Positions 10,957 to 21,287 of a stretch of DNA of 64,000 nucleotides are shown here, in pieces. Numbering within the stretch: position 1 is the first letter of the stretch; each line of letters opens with the position of its first letter. Source of the stretch: Epithemia pelagica. Lineage: Eukaryota > Bacillariophyta > Bacillariophyceae > Surirellales > Surirellaceae. The notes beneath the pieces are model-generated. The model did no database searches. It was not told where the DNA came from and saw nothing but the letters and a program-made list of their open reading frames with translations. Both the position numbers and the translations under genes were made by a program. Location of the stretch: positions 2,294,001 through 2,358,000 of the forward strand of contig OX337237.1 of NCBI GenBank assembly GCA_946965045.2. Direction: 5' to 3'.

Positions 10957-11949
10957 ACTCGGATGGGGAAAAAGACTCAAGCCCTCAAGGCTCAAGGAGG
11001 CTAGCTGAAGCTGCGTAATCGTGGACCACCAAACACAAACCACATGGGTGGATGATGTCCACACAATATCTTCGTACAAGCCACAGCTCCAACAAGAGTA
11101 TCGTTCACAGACAACCAGTGAAACGAAACGTAACACTATCTTTAGGAGAGCGAATCGATGTGACTCGTCAATGTAGTTGTTGTAAGTATGGCGTTATACC
11201 ACGACATCAAGTCCAGACAGGTTTGATTTGGAGCAGTTGGCGAATAACCACTCATGGTCATTTAGTAGAGATTCGTTCCTGCGTGATCTGTGTCCAATTG
11301 TCGCCCCTGGTCTCAGAGCTTGTGGCTTGTGGGTAGTAATTTCTGTTCCATTTTGTTTTCGTATGGTTCAACTTTCCGACCCTCTGTAATTTCTTCTCAT
11401 GCTTGAGCATTGAGCATCATCGTCCTCTCAAATGTTTCGTCGGATTCTCATACGAGAATTCCCCGGTGTGGCTGTTTACTTAAGCCTTTGTCGTCAGTTC
11501 TGGTAGGGTGCGACTTACAACATATTAACGGAGTAGATTACATAGTCGTACCTTACAAGGTACAGTATAATATTTCGACCCTGGTCCGTCGAAGGCGGAT
11601 GCAGCTTCGCGTTCAGTCGTCGCATTTTGCTGAGGAGTACGAGTACATGATGAAGTACTTATCCGAAGGTATAAAGTGTAAAACAGTTCATTCCCGTACT
11701 CCTTTGCCCGATCTCTTCTTTTGAACAAAAGAGTCGGGCGAGCCTGCGCGTACGGCGCACCCCTGCAAATATGAATCCGAAGCATACCTACCTAGGTAGA
11801 ACCCAACGCATCAAGGGTCGAATCTACAAACAAGAAAACGTAAACGAAGATGAAACAAGACATCATGAGGACAATGGGCACCCGCCTTCTACTAGTAAGA
11901 CCACTAGAATGGGAAAGCTAATTTACAAAAAAAATCTATCATTCTGCCC
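10939..11949. other. Intergenic, about 1 kb without a supportable gene
   Basis: Only short unconvincing ORFs. One inverted repeat stands out at 11706-11739: GCCCGA-T-CTCTT on the left pairs with AAGAG-T-CGGGC on the right around an A/T-rich loop. It lies downstream of the cyclin gene, which ends at 11950 on the other strand. No tRNA-like structure was found. Confidence 0.5.
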
Positions 11950-12930
11950 TTAAAGACTGGTGACATCTCGTGGTGAACTAGAACCACTGAATGGCGATTG
12001 TCCGTTGTAGTGATCGACTCGACTTTTCCCGTAGCTGTCAAGGCATTGCGCGTCGATCGTTTTCATTAGTTCTTGCAAGCTAACGTTCTTCTCAAGCGAA
12101 CGTTTCAGCTGTTGCATTATTTCCATTACTTCCGTTGACCCCCGGTCCATCCGTGCTGTTTCGTGCATCGTCTGAAAAAACTCTTGCCGTTGCCATAGAG
12201 GCAACATGGTCTCATCAATTCGTTCCATTGCGATTAACAAGCCAGCGTATGCAATTGACGAAGGGGTATACTTGACGAATCGGTAGAGGCAGACAGAAAT
12301 CTCGGATATGAAGCGTGTCACCTCCGCCAGCATATATCGTGTTATCGGTGAAACAGACTGAGGAAGCATTCTTAAGTATTGTCGGAGAAAACAAACGGGA
12401 GTAGGAGGATGAACCTGCCACTTCAGGATCTTTAACATCTTCTGCTCCATTTGAACGACATCAGCTTCTTTAAATTGTCCCCGACCCAATTTCACCAAGC
12501 TATCGAGCTTCACCATGGTGGAGTCATAAAGTTTGATAGCTAACTGCAACGCTGTCATAGCTGCTAGTTGAAAATCTTGCCTCGAATCAATGATACCTTT
12601 CGCAACACAAAGATCCAAGTAATACGTCGCAACAGCCACAGAATCACGACGAAGCGAGCAATGATCAATGACCCCGTACATCCACTCAATTATTCGCTGT
12701 CGCCAGGAACCGTCCACCACTCTCAACGCAAGAGAAGGGTCTCGTGACAGATAGTCATAGCGACGGTACGTTGTGCACTCCTGCTCGTGCATCCGTAATA
12801 AAACATCATGTACCTCTTCGAATTGCGATGAAGTGAATTCCTCCATGATGAAGCGGTCTGAGAGACTTGGATAAGCTGAGGACTGAGCAAACCTTTTATG
12901 TCTGCAAAATGGGTGGGCGGAATCTGCCAT
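11950..12930 (-). CDS. Diatom-type cyclin
   Basis: 326 residues from the ATG at 12930; a second ATG (residue 29, MEEFTSSQFEEV) is an alternative start. An N-terminal cyclin box spans about residues 38-172 (WRQRIIEWMYGVIDHCSLRRDSVAVA, then LAAMTALQLAIKLYDS, then MEQKMLKILKWQVHPPTP), followed by a weaker C-terminal cyclin fold. The pattern of the second helix and the KLxxxxxLGRGQF segment matches, from memory, the expanded diatom-specific cyclin family thought to link nutrient and light signals to the cell cycle. Its partner would be a CDK. No PEST or destruction box is obvious. It is a single exon, with a Ser-rich tail. Confidence 0.85.
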   Translation of the reverse strand: MADSAHPFCRHKRFAQSSAYPSLSDRFIMEEFTSSQFEEVHDVLLRMHEQECTTYRRYDYLSRDPSLALRVVDGSWRQRIIEWMYGVIDHCSLRRDSVAVATYYLDLCVAKGIIDSRQDFQLAAMTALQLAIKLYDSTMVKLDSLVKLGRGQFKEADVVQMEQKMLKILKWQVHPPTPVCFLRQYLRMLPQSVSPITRYMLAEVTRFISEISVCLYRFVKYTPSSIAYAGLLIAMERIDETMLPLWQRQEFFQTMHETARMDRGSTEVMEIMQQLKRSLEKNVSLQELMKTIDAQCLDSYGKSRVDHYNGQSPFSGSSSPRDVTSL

Positions 12931-13831
12931 TCAAGGCTTGTTGGGATGGTGCAAATAGGCGCTTAGTCGATCGAAATTTTGGTTCATGTATCCCTAACGA
13001 CAACCCAAAAATGTCAAATATGAGGAGAAAAGCACTACGTGTTCGTTCAAAATGCTCGGCGTGCGATCAATTAGGGAGATTTAGGGACACGAGAGGAACC
13101 AAAACTGCATCAACGGAAAAGAGAGAAGCATTGATAGCAAGAAACGTTATCCCAAAGAGATTTCTTCGTTCCGATTTCCTCGTGGGAATGTGACAGGACA
13201 GGAATTCTACAGAAATGTTTTGATTTGAGTGTTCGCTCACCTGCCGTTGAGCGTTCGGAATAGTCGATACCGTCCGTTGAACGCATTGCTCGAGGGCATG
13301 CCTCGGCACCAAGAAAGTTCCGGAAGCACAAGCAAATTTGATTTCCGTTGAGATGGCAACCCACTCACAAAGTGCGCACGTCCGGGATTCGCAACTCGTC
13401 TGCTAGAAATGGTGACATCATAGATAACTAAAGCATGTCACGAGTGCAATTGGGCAGATTAGTCCCGTTGATCATACTCCTAATACAACAATATTGGTGA
13501 AGCTCAACTGAAATGTCGAGAACACATCGAAGTCTCTACGGACTACGAATACTTGCGTGAAATCGGTAATGGATTACTCCTAATATTTGTTGCTGATTTT
13601 CTTCCGAAACGTCGAAACGACGTCGCAATCTATAACCTCGCGTTGATGAAATCAGTAATGGATCCGACATCCGCCGGCATAGACTATCCATAAAAGTTGA
13701 TGCTCAGAACTGAACAGGTGGACCAATTGGGATGTGGAATCGTTGTCCGTCCAGAGTTCATGAAATTTGCGAAGGCGAAGGACCATGACATCCCAATTTA
13801 TGACCTCACGTAACCTCTTACGAATAGATGG
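12931..13831. other. Intergenic, upstream of the cyclin and downstream of the F-box gene
   Basis: No ORF with coding character. This segment must contain the cyclin promoter. Two TACTCCTAATA-type copies (13468 and 13573) and two copies of a tttatgacctcacg / ctataacctcgcg motif near 13632 and 13797 hint at an old short duplication. Confidence 0.4.
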
Positions 13832-16813
13832 TCACCCTCGAAGCGACATACCCCTCGCGAAACCATCTTTTTTTGAACCGCCTTTCTTGTTACGACTAGG
13901 CTTCTTTTTAACCTTTTGTTGTCTGCCTCCTTCCGTATCATGATCACCCGCAAGTTTTACCCGACCCCCGAGCGCATAGCTATCGACTTGGTTCCGTACA
14001 TCGTATCCTGTCATTGAAATTCCAATCCCTCCGATAGAAAGAGCAATCGTGTTATGCGATTGTGTGGAGAACTGGGGGCTTAGGGGATCGTACTCCACGT
14101 TCTTTGCAAATGGAACCCGTCCGACTTCTCTTCTACTAGGAACGTGGACTACCAACATGTTATGGACCTGCGAAGATACGACCTCTTCTTCAGGAGGGGC
14201 AAACCACTGCCCATCAACTTCATCAATGGCCGAGCTGACCTCAGTGCAAAACAAAATAATGTAATCATCCCGCAACAAAACTATCGAATGCCCTCGAATA
14301 TTGCCAGAAATCTCCATCACTGCACTGTCTGTGCTGGCATCGGGACGCTCCTCTTCATAGCTAGGCAGTCGTGGGAAGAAACTAAGGAAGGTTTTGTATA
14401 TGCTGGGTTCCACGCCGCCTTCTTGTTCGGGGTTAACTTTGTAGATTGTTTCCATTGCTACGACAGAGGATGCGCAAACCAACAGAGATGATGAAGGAAA
14501 TGACTCAAACCCTTCAGCCACTAGAGACTGTCGAATGATATCCGAGTTTTCCACGACACGAGGTGCCTGAACGTGTCCCGTAGAGTCAATGTGACATGAA
14601 AGCAGCATTGATGATGGTGATACAGCTGCTGTTGCAGCGATCGCACAATCGGCGCGCGTTCCACCGTTGAGGTTTTGTTGAAGGGACGAAACAAGCACCG
14701 GAATGTTTGCCGGGGGAGGTTGTTGAGGTGAAGGATAGCTATCTCCCATCCACACGATGGCATGTGTATTTGCAGAGAAGAGAACAAGCTTTCGGTCCAA
14801 TTGCAACACTGATTCTGCATCTTCATTCTCTTCATCGTCATCTAGATTATCATTGGGAATCGATATTGAGACTTCCACCATAAACCGACCATATCCGCAT
14901 GACGCAATATTACGCCGCGAGACGCTCGTTGTGACATGACCAACTTCTCCACCAGAATCTTGTAAATAATCAAACAACGGTAACAACCGGTGATCGACGA
15001 CATCCATACTCAAAATAAAATTCAACACTGCTTCCCCGACATCGATGACCTCTAAACCTTCACCTGCCACTGCATCCGTAGACTCACCTACCAAGAAGTT
15101 GTCTCGGCTAAGTACCACCAGAATAAAGGCGGAGCTTTTCGCTTTTGGAACTGAGTCGTTCAAGTGTTGGGCGGAGACATGACAAAGGCATCCAATAGTT
15201 GTATCATCAAGACCCACAGCATCTAGGGTGCAAGTACGTTTCCTCGTTGATTTGTAAGGGTCGATGCTATAGCAAACGATTTCGCGACACCCCAATCGGG
15301 AAGCAGACGCCATCGAAGTTGCTTGAAAAAGGCGGAGGGTACAATCTTTGGCATATCCCGCCAAAACGTGATTTGGGGACCATTGCTTAAGCGAAACACA
15401 AACATCTGATTCGGTAGGAGTTAGTTTCCGCGACGTAAAGGACTGAAAAGCCACTTCTTTTTCATTCAAGGCGGGTGCCAACGATGCTGCTTGTTTTGAA
15501 TGAGTCGAAGAAAATGACGTTGACAGGAAAGATGGGACAGTCGATGCAAGTGCCCGAATATCTCGAAGAACTCTATAATGATCTTGAAACAATGCACGGC
15601 ATTGCATGGCATACTCGTGTTGTGACTGGGCATCTGTAGATGGCACCGAAGGAACATCATCATTTTCGTGAAAGATGGACACCGGTTGGGGCCAAGCTCG
15701 GCGTTTCAGTAAATAGAGCCAGAAATGGGGAGAGCGAGCTTTGCCAATTTCATTGTTCCAAGATCGGCATACCTGGCAACATGTCGAAACAGCCTCATCA
15801 GGTAAAAATGTGAGTATGTGCTCCAAGACAGCAGCAGGGAGTAGCGTCACGCTGGCAGCGTCTTCATCGCTGCCAAGCGAATTTTGCCGGGACCTCATAC
15901 CAGAACTTGTCCCAAAAAGACTGTCCAAGATTCCTGGTAAGGTACCACCCTCCTGATTTCGATCAAACACCAATCGCCCATCGACTGCCACGTAGACCAA
16001 AGATGCCAGTGGAGTTTGGGTACGAGAGAGTTCGTTCAAAACGTCATCACTAAGGCATGACTTTGGTGTACTTTCACCCTTCTCCAGTCCGGTCTCATGA
16101 GTGGCTCGAAATGACACATAGTAAAGCATATCCATGCCGCCTTCAGTGTCCACGTCTGGTTGGCTTCTAGCTGATTTGAGCGCAGCCTCGACCTTCTGTG
16201 TCTCGAGGTCAGAGGAGCTGTACTTTTTCAATACGTCGGCCAAAGAAAGATATTTGTTGGATGAGTAGTGAAAATACTTGCACGTTCCACTTTTCCTGGA
16301 GCTGTTCCCCGCAGTTCGTCCACTGCCATCACATTTGCCGTACAAAAAGTGGTGACGACAAAGCAGAATGTTTGAAAACCCCTCCTCGCTTCTCACTTCT
16401 GATGGAGCAGAATCTACTACTTCAGCTTTGCTACGAGGATGTACCTTTTTCTTCGCCCCAGCTCCACGGGCGAATGTTCGTCGATTACTGTCACTTTTTC
16501 CTCCGCCGGCACTTCCCTCACTTTCAATGGAGGATGATCGAGCTCGACCTCCACGTTTGCCCTTGTTCGGTGATGTGTTGTCTTCTAGCAGATCCAACAA
16601 TGGTGGAGAGGAAGATGGTAGAGCATCGGACCACATATGAATGGTGGATTTACGTGACCGAATCACGGATTCGTATTGATCCATTGCTTGCAAAAAGTCA
16701 TGTACCCATCCTTTGAACACTCGTTTTTCGTCCGTCTTGAGTTTGCGCTGTTTGGTTTCTCGACGTCGGGCTTCCGCCGTTTCGACACGCTTCTGCCAAT
16801 TGCCTCTCACCAT
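13832..16813 (-). CDS. F-box protein with a CCCH-like zinc cluster
   Basis: 993 residues starting at the ATG at 16813; the open frame extends further upstream only without an ATG. The N-terminus is basic (residues 1-35). Residues 152-182 show Cys-x8-Cys-x16-Cys-x3-His (CRHHFLYGKC ... CKYFH), like a CCCH finger but with a longer middle spacing than the usual x5. An F-box lies at about 322-368 (LLPAAVLEHILTFLPDEA...CQVCRSWNNEI...FWLYLLKRR). The C-terminal 600 residues have WD/beta-propeller-like beta strands without clear repeats, and end in a Lys-rich tail. By family it would recruit a substrate to an SCF ubiquitin ligase via SKP1. The function of the rest is unknown. A transposon sits 93 bp upstream of the ATG. 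Confidence 0.8.
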   Translation of the reverse strand: MVRGNWQKRVETAEARRRETKQRKLKTDEKRVFKGWVHDFLQAMDQYESVIRSRKSTIHMWSDALPSSSPPLLDLLEDNTSPNKGKRGGRARSSSIESEGSAGGGKSDSNRRTFARGAGAKKKVHPRSKAEVVDSAPSEVRSEEGFSNILLCRHHFLYGKCDGSGRTAGNSSRKSGTCKYFHYSSNKYLSLADVLKKYSSSDLETQKVEAALKSARSQPDVDTEGGMDMLYYVSFRATHETGLEKGESTPKSCLSDDVLNELSRTQTPLASLVYVAVDGRLVFDRNQEGGTLPGILDSLFGTSSGMRSRQNSLGSDEDAASVTLLPAAVLEHILTFLPDEAVSTCCQVCRSWNNEIGKARSPHFWLYLLKRRAWPQPVSIFHENDDVPSVPSTDAQSQHEYAMQCRALFQDHYRVLRDIRALASTVPSFLSTSFSSTHSKQAASLAPALNEKEVAFQSFTSRKLTPTESDVCVSLKQWSPNHVLAGYAKDCTLRLFQATSMASASRLGCREIVCYSIDPYKSTRKRTCTLDAVGLDDTTIGCLCHVSAQHLNDSVPKAKSSAFILVVLSRDNFLVGESTDAVAGEGLEVIDVGEAVLNFILSMDVVDHRLLPLFDYLQDSGGEVGHVTTSVSRRNIASCGYGRFMVEVSISIPNDNLDDDEENEDAESVLQLDRKLVLFSANTHAIVWMGDSYPSPQQPPPANIPVLVSSLQQNLNGGTRADCAIAATAAVSPSSMLLSCHIDSTGHVQAPRVVENSDIIRQSLVAEGFESFPSSSLLVCASSVVAMETIYKVNPEQEGGVEPSIYKTFLSFFPRLPSYEEERPDASTDSAVMEISGNIRGHSIVLLRDDYIILFCTEVSSAIDEVDGQWFAPPEEEVVSSQVHNMLVVHVPSRREVGRVPFAKNVEYDPLSPQFSTQSHNTIALSIGGIGISMTGYDVRNQVDSYALGGRVKLAGDHDTEGGRQQKVKKKPSRNKKGGSKKDGFARGMSLRG

Positions 16814-17284
16814 GTTTCTCGTCACAACGAGAGATGGTTTTGAGGTCAACAGCTGTAAGGGCGCAATCCCCCGAAACAAGTACAAGATTCGAATGAACAA
16901 ACAGGTTACCCCCTAGCGGAAGGGTGAGTCCAGGTCGACAGACAGACCAAGAGCATTCTGATACTCACCCCCAAGGCGCGATTCTCAAAATCGGCGATTT
17001 TTCGACTTTGACACAAACTCACAACCACCACAACGCAATCACTACGAGACCCATCTTGTTGTGGTTGTAACAACACCCATGACCCCTCCCAATCAGATCC
17101 GCTTTGTTCCTGCTGTCTCTAACCACCCAAGGAACACTCCTGGCCGTGAAATGGCATGTGTAGACCCTTTGATCGCTCCAAGTGCTCAGTACCACTACGG
17201 TGCAAACCCAAACAACAACAATTAAACAGATAACCCTTTGTCTGAACGTGTTATGGATCCCTTTGCCTCTTTACAAGTACCTCC

Positions 17285-17920
17285 CACGATCAATTACCCC
17301 TCCCCTATATACCTGGTGACTCTCAGTGTTGTTGCACGACTCTCCGAATCCACTATTTATGGATTTGTGCTGTGAGAGACAAAATCAGGAGGTGGGCTCT
17401 CATGGCCATGCCATATTGGTGAAAGCAGCCAACTAAATTTGTTGGCATTTCTTGTTATGATAAATGCTCTTTTTCAGGATTCAGCAGCTATCAACGACTA
17501 ATCTACATCCATTCAATGGAATCCAATTGTTTTGAGAAAGCATAATCCACAAGTGAACGAGAACACCAGAAAATAGCAATGTGTTGAATCAGGCGGTGGG
17601 TAGTGTCATGTATGGACAGTGATTGGTTGTGTGAGGTGCTATGTTTGATGATTGGTTGGGTTTGGTGCTGGTGACAGGTTCGCCACCTGGTTTTGCCGTG
17701 ATAGAATTCTTGATTTAGTTGTCTTGTTGCCATTGTTGTTTGGGTTGTCACTGTTTGGACAGCTTTGTTTTTAACGATAGCACTGACAGCTGGAAAATGT
17801 GACAATGGCTTGCACAATGTTGGCAAAACAACATAGTAAATGAAAGGACCACCATGGAAATGGGACACAAGAACGTTTCTCTTCCGTTGTCTGAGGTGGT
17901 GGAAGTATGCTTGGAATCGT
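17285..17920. repeat. 636-bp tandem duplication, copy 1
   Basis: Begins cacgatcaattacccctccc and ends ggaagtatgcttggaatcgt. It is followed immediately by copy 2 with no spacer. The two copies look identical, including a 121-codon minus ORF (17503-17868) repeated at 18139-18504. Confidence 0.95.
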
Positions 17921-18556
17921 CACGATCAATTACCCCTCCCCTATATACCTGGTGACTCTCAGTGTTGTTGCACGACTCTCCGAATCCACTATTTATGGAT
18001 TTGTGCTGTGAGAGACAAAATCAGGAGGTGGGCTCTCATGGCCATGCCATATTGGTGAAAGCAGCCAACTAAATTTGTTGGCATTTCTTGTTATGATAAA
18101 TGCTCTTTTTCAGGATTCAGCAGCTATCAACGACTAATCTACATCCATTCAATGGAATCCAATTGTTTTGAGAAAGCATAATCCACAAGTGAACGAGAAC
18201 ACCAGAAAATAGCAATGTGTTGAATCAGGCGGTGGGTAGTGTCATGTATGGACAGTGATTGGTTGTGTGAGGTGCTATGTTTGATGATTGGTTGGGTTTG
18301 GTGCTGGTGACAGGTTCGCCACCTGGTTTTGCCGTGATAGAATTCTTGATTTAGTTGTCTTGTTGCCATTGTTGTTTGGGTTGTCACTGTTTGGACAGCT
18401 TTGTTTTTAACGATAGCACTGACAGCTGGAAAATGTGACAATGGCTTGCACAATGTTGGCAAAACAACATAGTAAATGAAAGGACCACCATGGAAATGGG
18501 ACACAAGAACGTTTCTCTTCCGTTGTCTGAGGTGGTGGAAGTATGCTTGGAATCGT
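17921..18556. repeat. 636-bp tandem duplication, copy 2
   Basis: Second head-to-tail copy of 17285-17920 within the TIR element. No difference was seen on reading, so the duplication is recent or maintained by conversion. Confidence 0.95.
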
Positions 18557-18977
18557 CGTTGTTGTCATCGTCATCATCATTGTCCAACGCGGGAAAATGA
18601 TTCACTTGACCATTCAATGATCTTCGCAAGCGGTCAGGCATCCAGCTTGTTGTCGATCCTACTTGATCTTGTACAACAAACCAAGCAGTGTTGCAACGGT
18701 TGTTGTTGGTGGCTTCAATACTGCTTGGTATGCCGCTTCCGCACGGTGATACGCCTCTCACCTCATACAGGGGACCGACGGTGTCGCTTGTGGAACGGAG
18801 AAGACTTGGTGGACGACATGGTATAGTGTTGCACCTCCACCCACCGTGGTGGATGCAGTGAATGTGTGAGATGAAATTTTGGGTTTGTGTCAAAGTCGAG
18901 TGAGCGCGATGGCGCGGAATGCACAAACCCTCATTCACGACCAGGACTCACCCTTCCGCTAGGGGGTAACAAACAGG

Positions 18978-19165
18978 TTTGTAATCTTCACGGTCAGGGA
19001 TTTGATTGCAGATCACAACACGGTTACACTATGTGGACCGCTCATTTTCCCCGTGCATACATCTTCTTTGAGTTAGGACGTTATACGGACGTTATAACCT
19101 CATCATTCGGAATGTGGCTGACGTAATTTAGATTTTCGATTCCTCGTTCACTTCAGAAACAGACC
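18978..19165. promoter_or_regulatory. Former shared promoter of the F-box and PDZ genes
   Basis: Removing the transposon places the F-box ATG (16813, minus) and the PDZ-protein ATG (19166, plus) only about 270 bp apart, head to head. The remaining 188 bp upstream of the PDZ gene must hold its proximal promoter. No TATA box is obvious. Confidence 0.4.
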
Positions 19166-20016
19166 ATGGGGCATATACTTTCTACTACAACAAGTGCTTT
19201 GGGGGTTTCGTCGGCCCTTCTACTTCTTGCAGTACCAGACGTTCGATGCTGGTTGTTGCCGAGAACAACGTCATTTTTCATTTCTTCTTCTCTACATCGT
19301 GAGAAATTTCCATTCGAATATGCACTTCACTTGTCGTCCTCCTCGCCGGACGATAGTAGCGTGGAGCAATTGCAGCAAAAAGCGGATACACTGCGAAAAG
19401 AGATTGACGAATTTGAGCGCCAAAAGGAACAAGCGGAGGAAGGGGAACGACAACGAGTCGAGGCCGCCCTTGCCGAAAAGCGTAGCTACCGAGAGCGCTA
19501 CTCCGCCATTGTACCAATTCTGAAACCGGATGGAAGTGCACAAGAGGAACGATGCGATTTCACACCCCGAGTGAAAGACGGATCAACCTACATAACGACG
19601 TTTGTAGCGAATCTCCCGCTTGGCATTGTGTTGGGTGAGAGTGAAGACTGGTCCATGGCGACTGTTGTGGATGAAGTTGGATCGGGAAGTAATGGAGAAA
19701 CCGCCGGTTTGAAGGTTGGTGATATCGTTCATGCCTGTACAGCATGCAAGGTTGAAATGGAAATGCCAACCTGGCAGGTAAGTCATCCTCGCACTTGCAT
19801 ATATTGTGTTCACTTCATCGGAGCACTAAGGTAATCCAACGGTTTCACTTGAAGCTTTTGGCAGGAGGAATCGGTGTTCCAAAGACTAAACGATTTATGT
19901 ACCAAGTTGACGGTAGACCCTTTGAAGAGGTAATGGAAGCGATCAAGTCTAATAGAATGGACCCGGAAGAAAGAGCAGTCCTTTTTGTTGTGGAGCGAGC
20001 AGAAAAAAGTTCCTAA
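19166..20016 (+). CDS. PDZ-domain protein, probably plastid or secretory targeted
   Basis: Two exons, 19166-19777 and 19855-20016, with a 77-bp GTAAGT...AG intron, give 257 residues. I chose the acceptor at 19854 because it restores the frame that continues the PDZ fold (LLAGGIGVPKTKR, VDGRPFEEVMEAI, RAVLFVVER). The N-terminus is hydrophobic (residues 8-26) and then Ser/Thr/Arg-rich, as in diatom plastid precursors, but the canonical Phe site is not clear. Residues 55-110 form a Glu/Arg-rich coiled coil, followed by a PDZ-like domain (LPLGIVLGE, GLKVGDIVHA). PDZ domains bind C-terminal peptides; no protease or other catalytic domain is present. Confidence 0.75.
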
Positions 20017-21287
20017 AGACACGTCCTGGTACTCTATGAACGAAGATTTAGGGAAATTTACTAGGAGTAGAACAACGCCTGAAAATTACCTCAAGAAAAC
20101 AATCCGAAAAGCCACCTGAATTCATGTTTCTTGTGCAGGAGCAAAACATAGTATCCTGATTTTTATCTGTACAATGACATCTGAGACCATGGCCAACGCG
20201 ATCAACGCATGTGACCACGCTTTTGGGTGGGTGCTTTCATTCTCCAACTGTCACCGTGAAGGTGGACACAAGACATTTTAATAAGAGGTACTATGCGATA
20301 GCATGGCGAGCACCGGTGTGGTCGTATTGACAACTAATTATCAACCATGGACATTTTCTGGATAAAACATCTGTTTTGAAGTGTAACCCACAGTCCCATA
20401 TTTCGTGATGCCGAAGTGAAACGGATACCAAGGGAGCGACTACTAACACCGTCGTATGATTTAGGCGAGATTGATTTACCCTCCTATGCAAGCGATTGTT
20501 CCAACTAGGAGTAGGAGTACCTACATTTAGGTCGTGGAGTATAGTCGTAGTGCCGGTAGCCTGTAAGTCACACCAAGAAAATGTGCGCGCGCCCCAGGCA
20601 ATACCAAGACACTCATGATAAAGAATAAATACGGATCATTCGATCCGTTGAGAGCATGATAAACAATCTTCTTGAGCGTTAGTACTCTAGTTCATGTTAA
20701 ATATAATGGTAAATTGTTTTGATAAGAATGATGAGTAGTGATAGGCATGCTCGAAGACATGCGTAAAGTGGAGCAATTCGTGGCGTGACTTGGGTAAGTT
20801 TTTTTTCTTGTCCTCTCTACCTCTACTCTCTCTCTTCTTCTGCCATGTCGTGTTTGGTTTTTTGTGGGGTGTGTTTTGGAGCTGCGTTTCATGAATGTCG
20901 TCTCTCGTCTCTCGAATACCTGGAAGACCACAACAGATCTTTTCAAATTGATACATCGAGAAAAAGACGATTAGCATTCTTCTTTTGTGCTCAGAGAACT
21001 ACAGGTTGATTGGGCGCAAGTTAGTTTCCGGAAAGCTCGAGAGATTGCCGAGAAGAAAACGCAAGTCAAACCCCCTTCTTCCCATTGAGAAAGGGACGAC
21101 CTAAGACGCATTTGTCTCGAAGCCCACCTCCTCAACTTCGTATTGAACGAGAATCCGTTGGAAAACATCCCTAAGCAAAAATATTAAGACAATCTGCGGA
21201 CAATCATCATTCGAAATCAAAATATCAAGCTGATTGCGGTCATATTTGGTACTTTTTTACACATTTTTTGAAACTTGACGTTGGCTA
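20017..21287. other. Intergenic, about 1.27 kb
   Basis: No ORF with coding character on either strand. It contains the 3' end of the PDZ gene and the promoter of LIS1, with a T-rich/TCTC-rich tract at 20798-20845 and a T-rich run just before the LIS1 ATG. Confidence 0.45.

Larger units (their letters stand above)
16906..18969. mobile_element. Non-autonomous DNA transposon with TIRs (8-bp TSD, hAT-like)
   Basis: The left end TTACCCCCTAGCGGAAGGG continues as an inverted repeat of the right end: 26 bases perfect, then one mismatch and five more matches. An 8-bp target duplication CAAACAGG flanks it (16898-16905 and 18970-18977). A subterminal inverted pair tcgactttgacacaaac (about 17003, and its complement near 18885) extends the symmetry. 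No transposase is visible. The 2,064-bp body holds a perfect 636-bp tandem duplication. An 8-bp TSD is typical of hAT (also of P and Merlin), so the superfamily is inference. Confidence 0.9.

Noticed and set aside
16814-16900. F-box protein start extended to 16900
   Set aside because: That extension starts with TTG inside the transposon target site. The ATG at 16813 is the first valid start.
17503-18938. Two identical 121-codon ORFs and a 184-codon ORF in the TIR element
   Set aside because: They are identical because of the 636-bp duplication. Composition is not protein-like and there are no transposase motifs.
20687-20977. 96-codon minus ORF between the PDZ and LIS1 genes
   Set aside because: Lys/Arg/His-rich without structure, created by a TCTC/T-rich tract. 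No start context or neighbouring exon.
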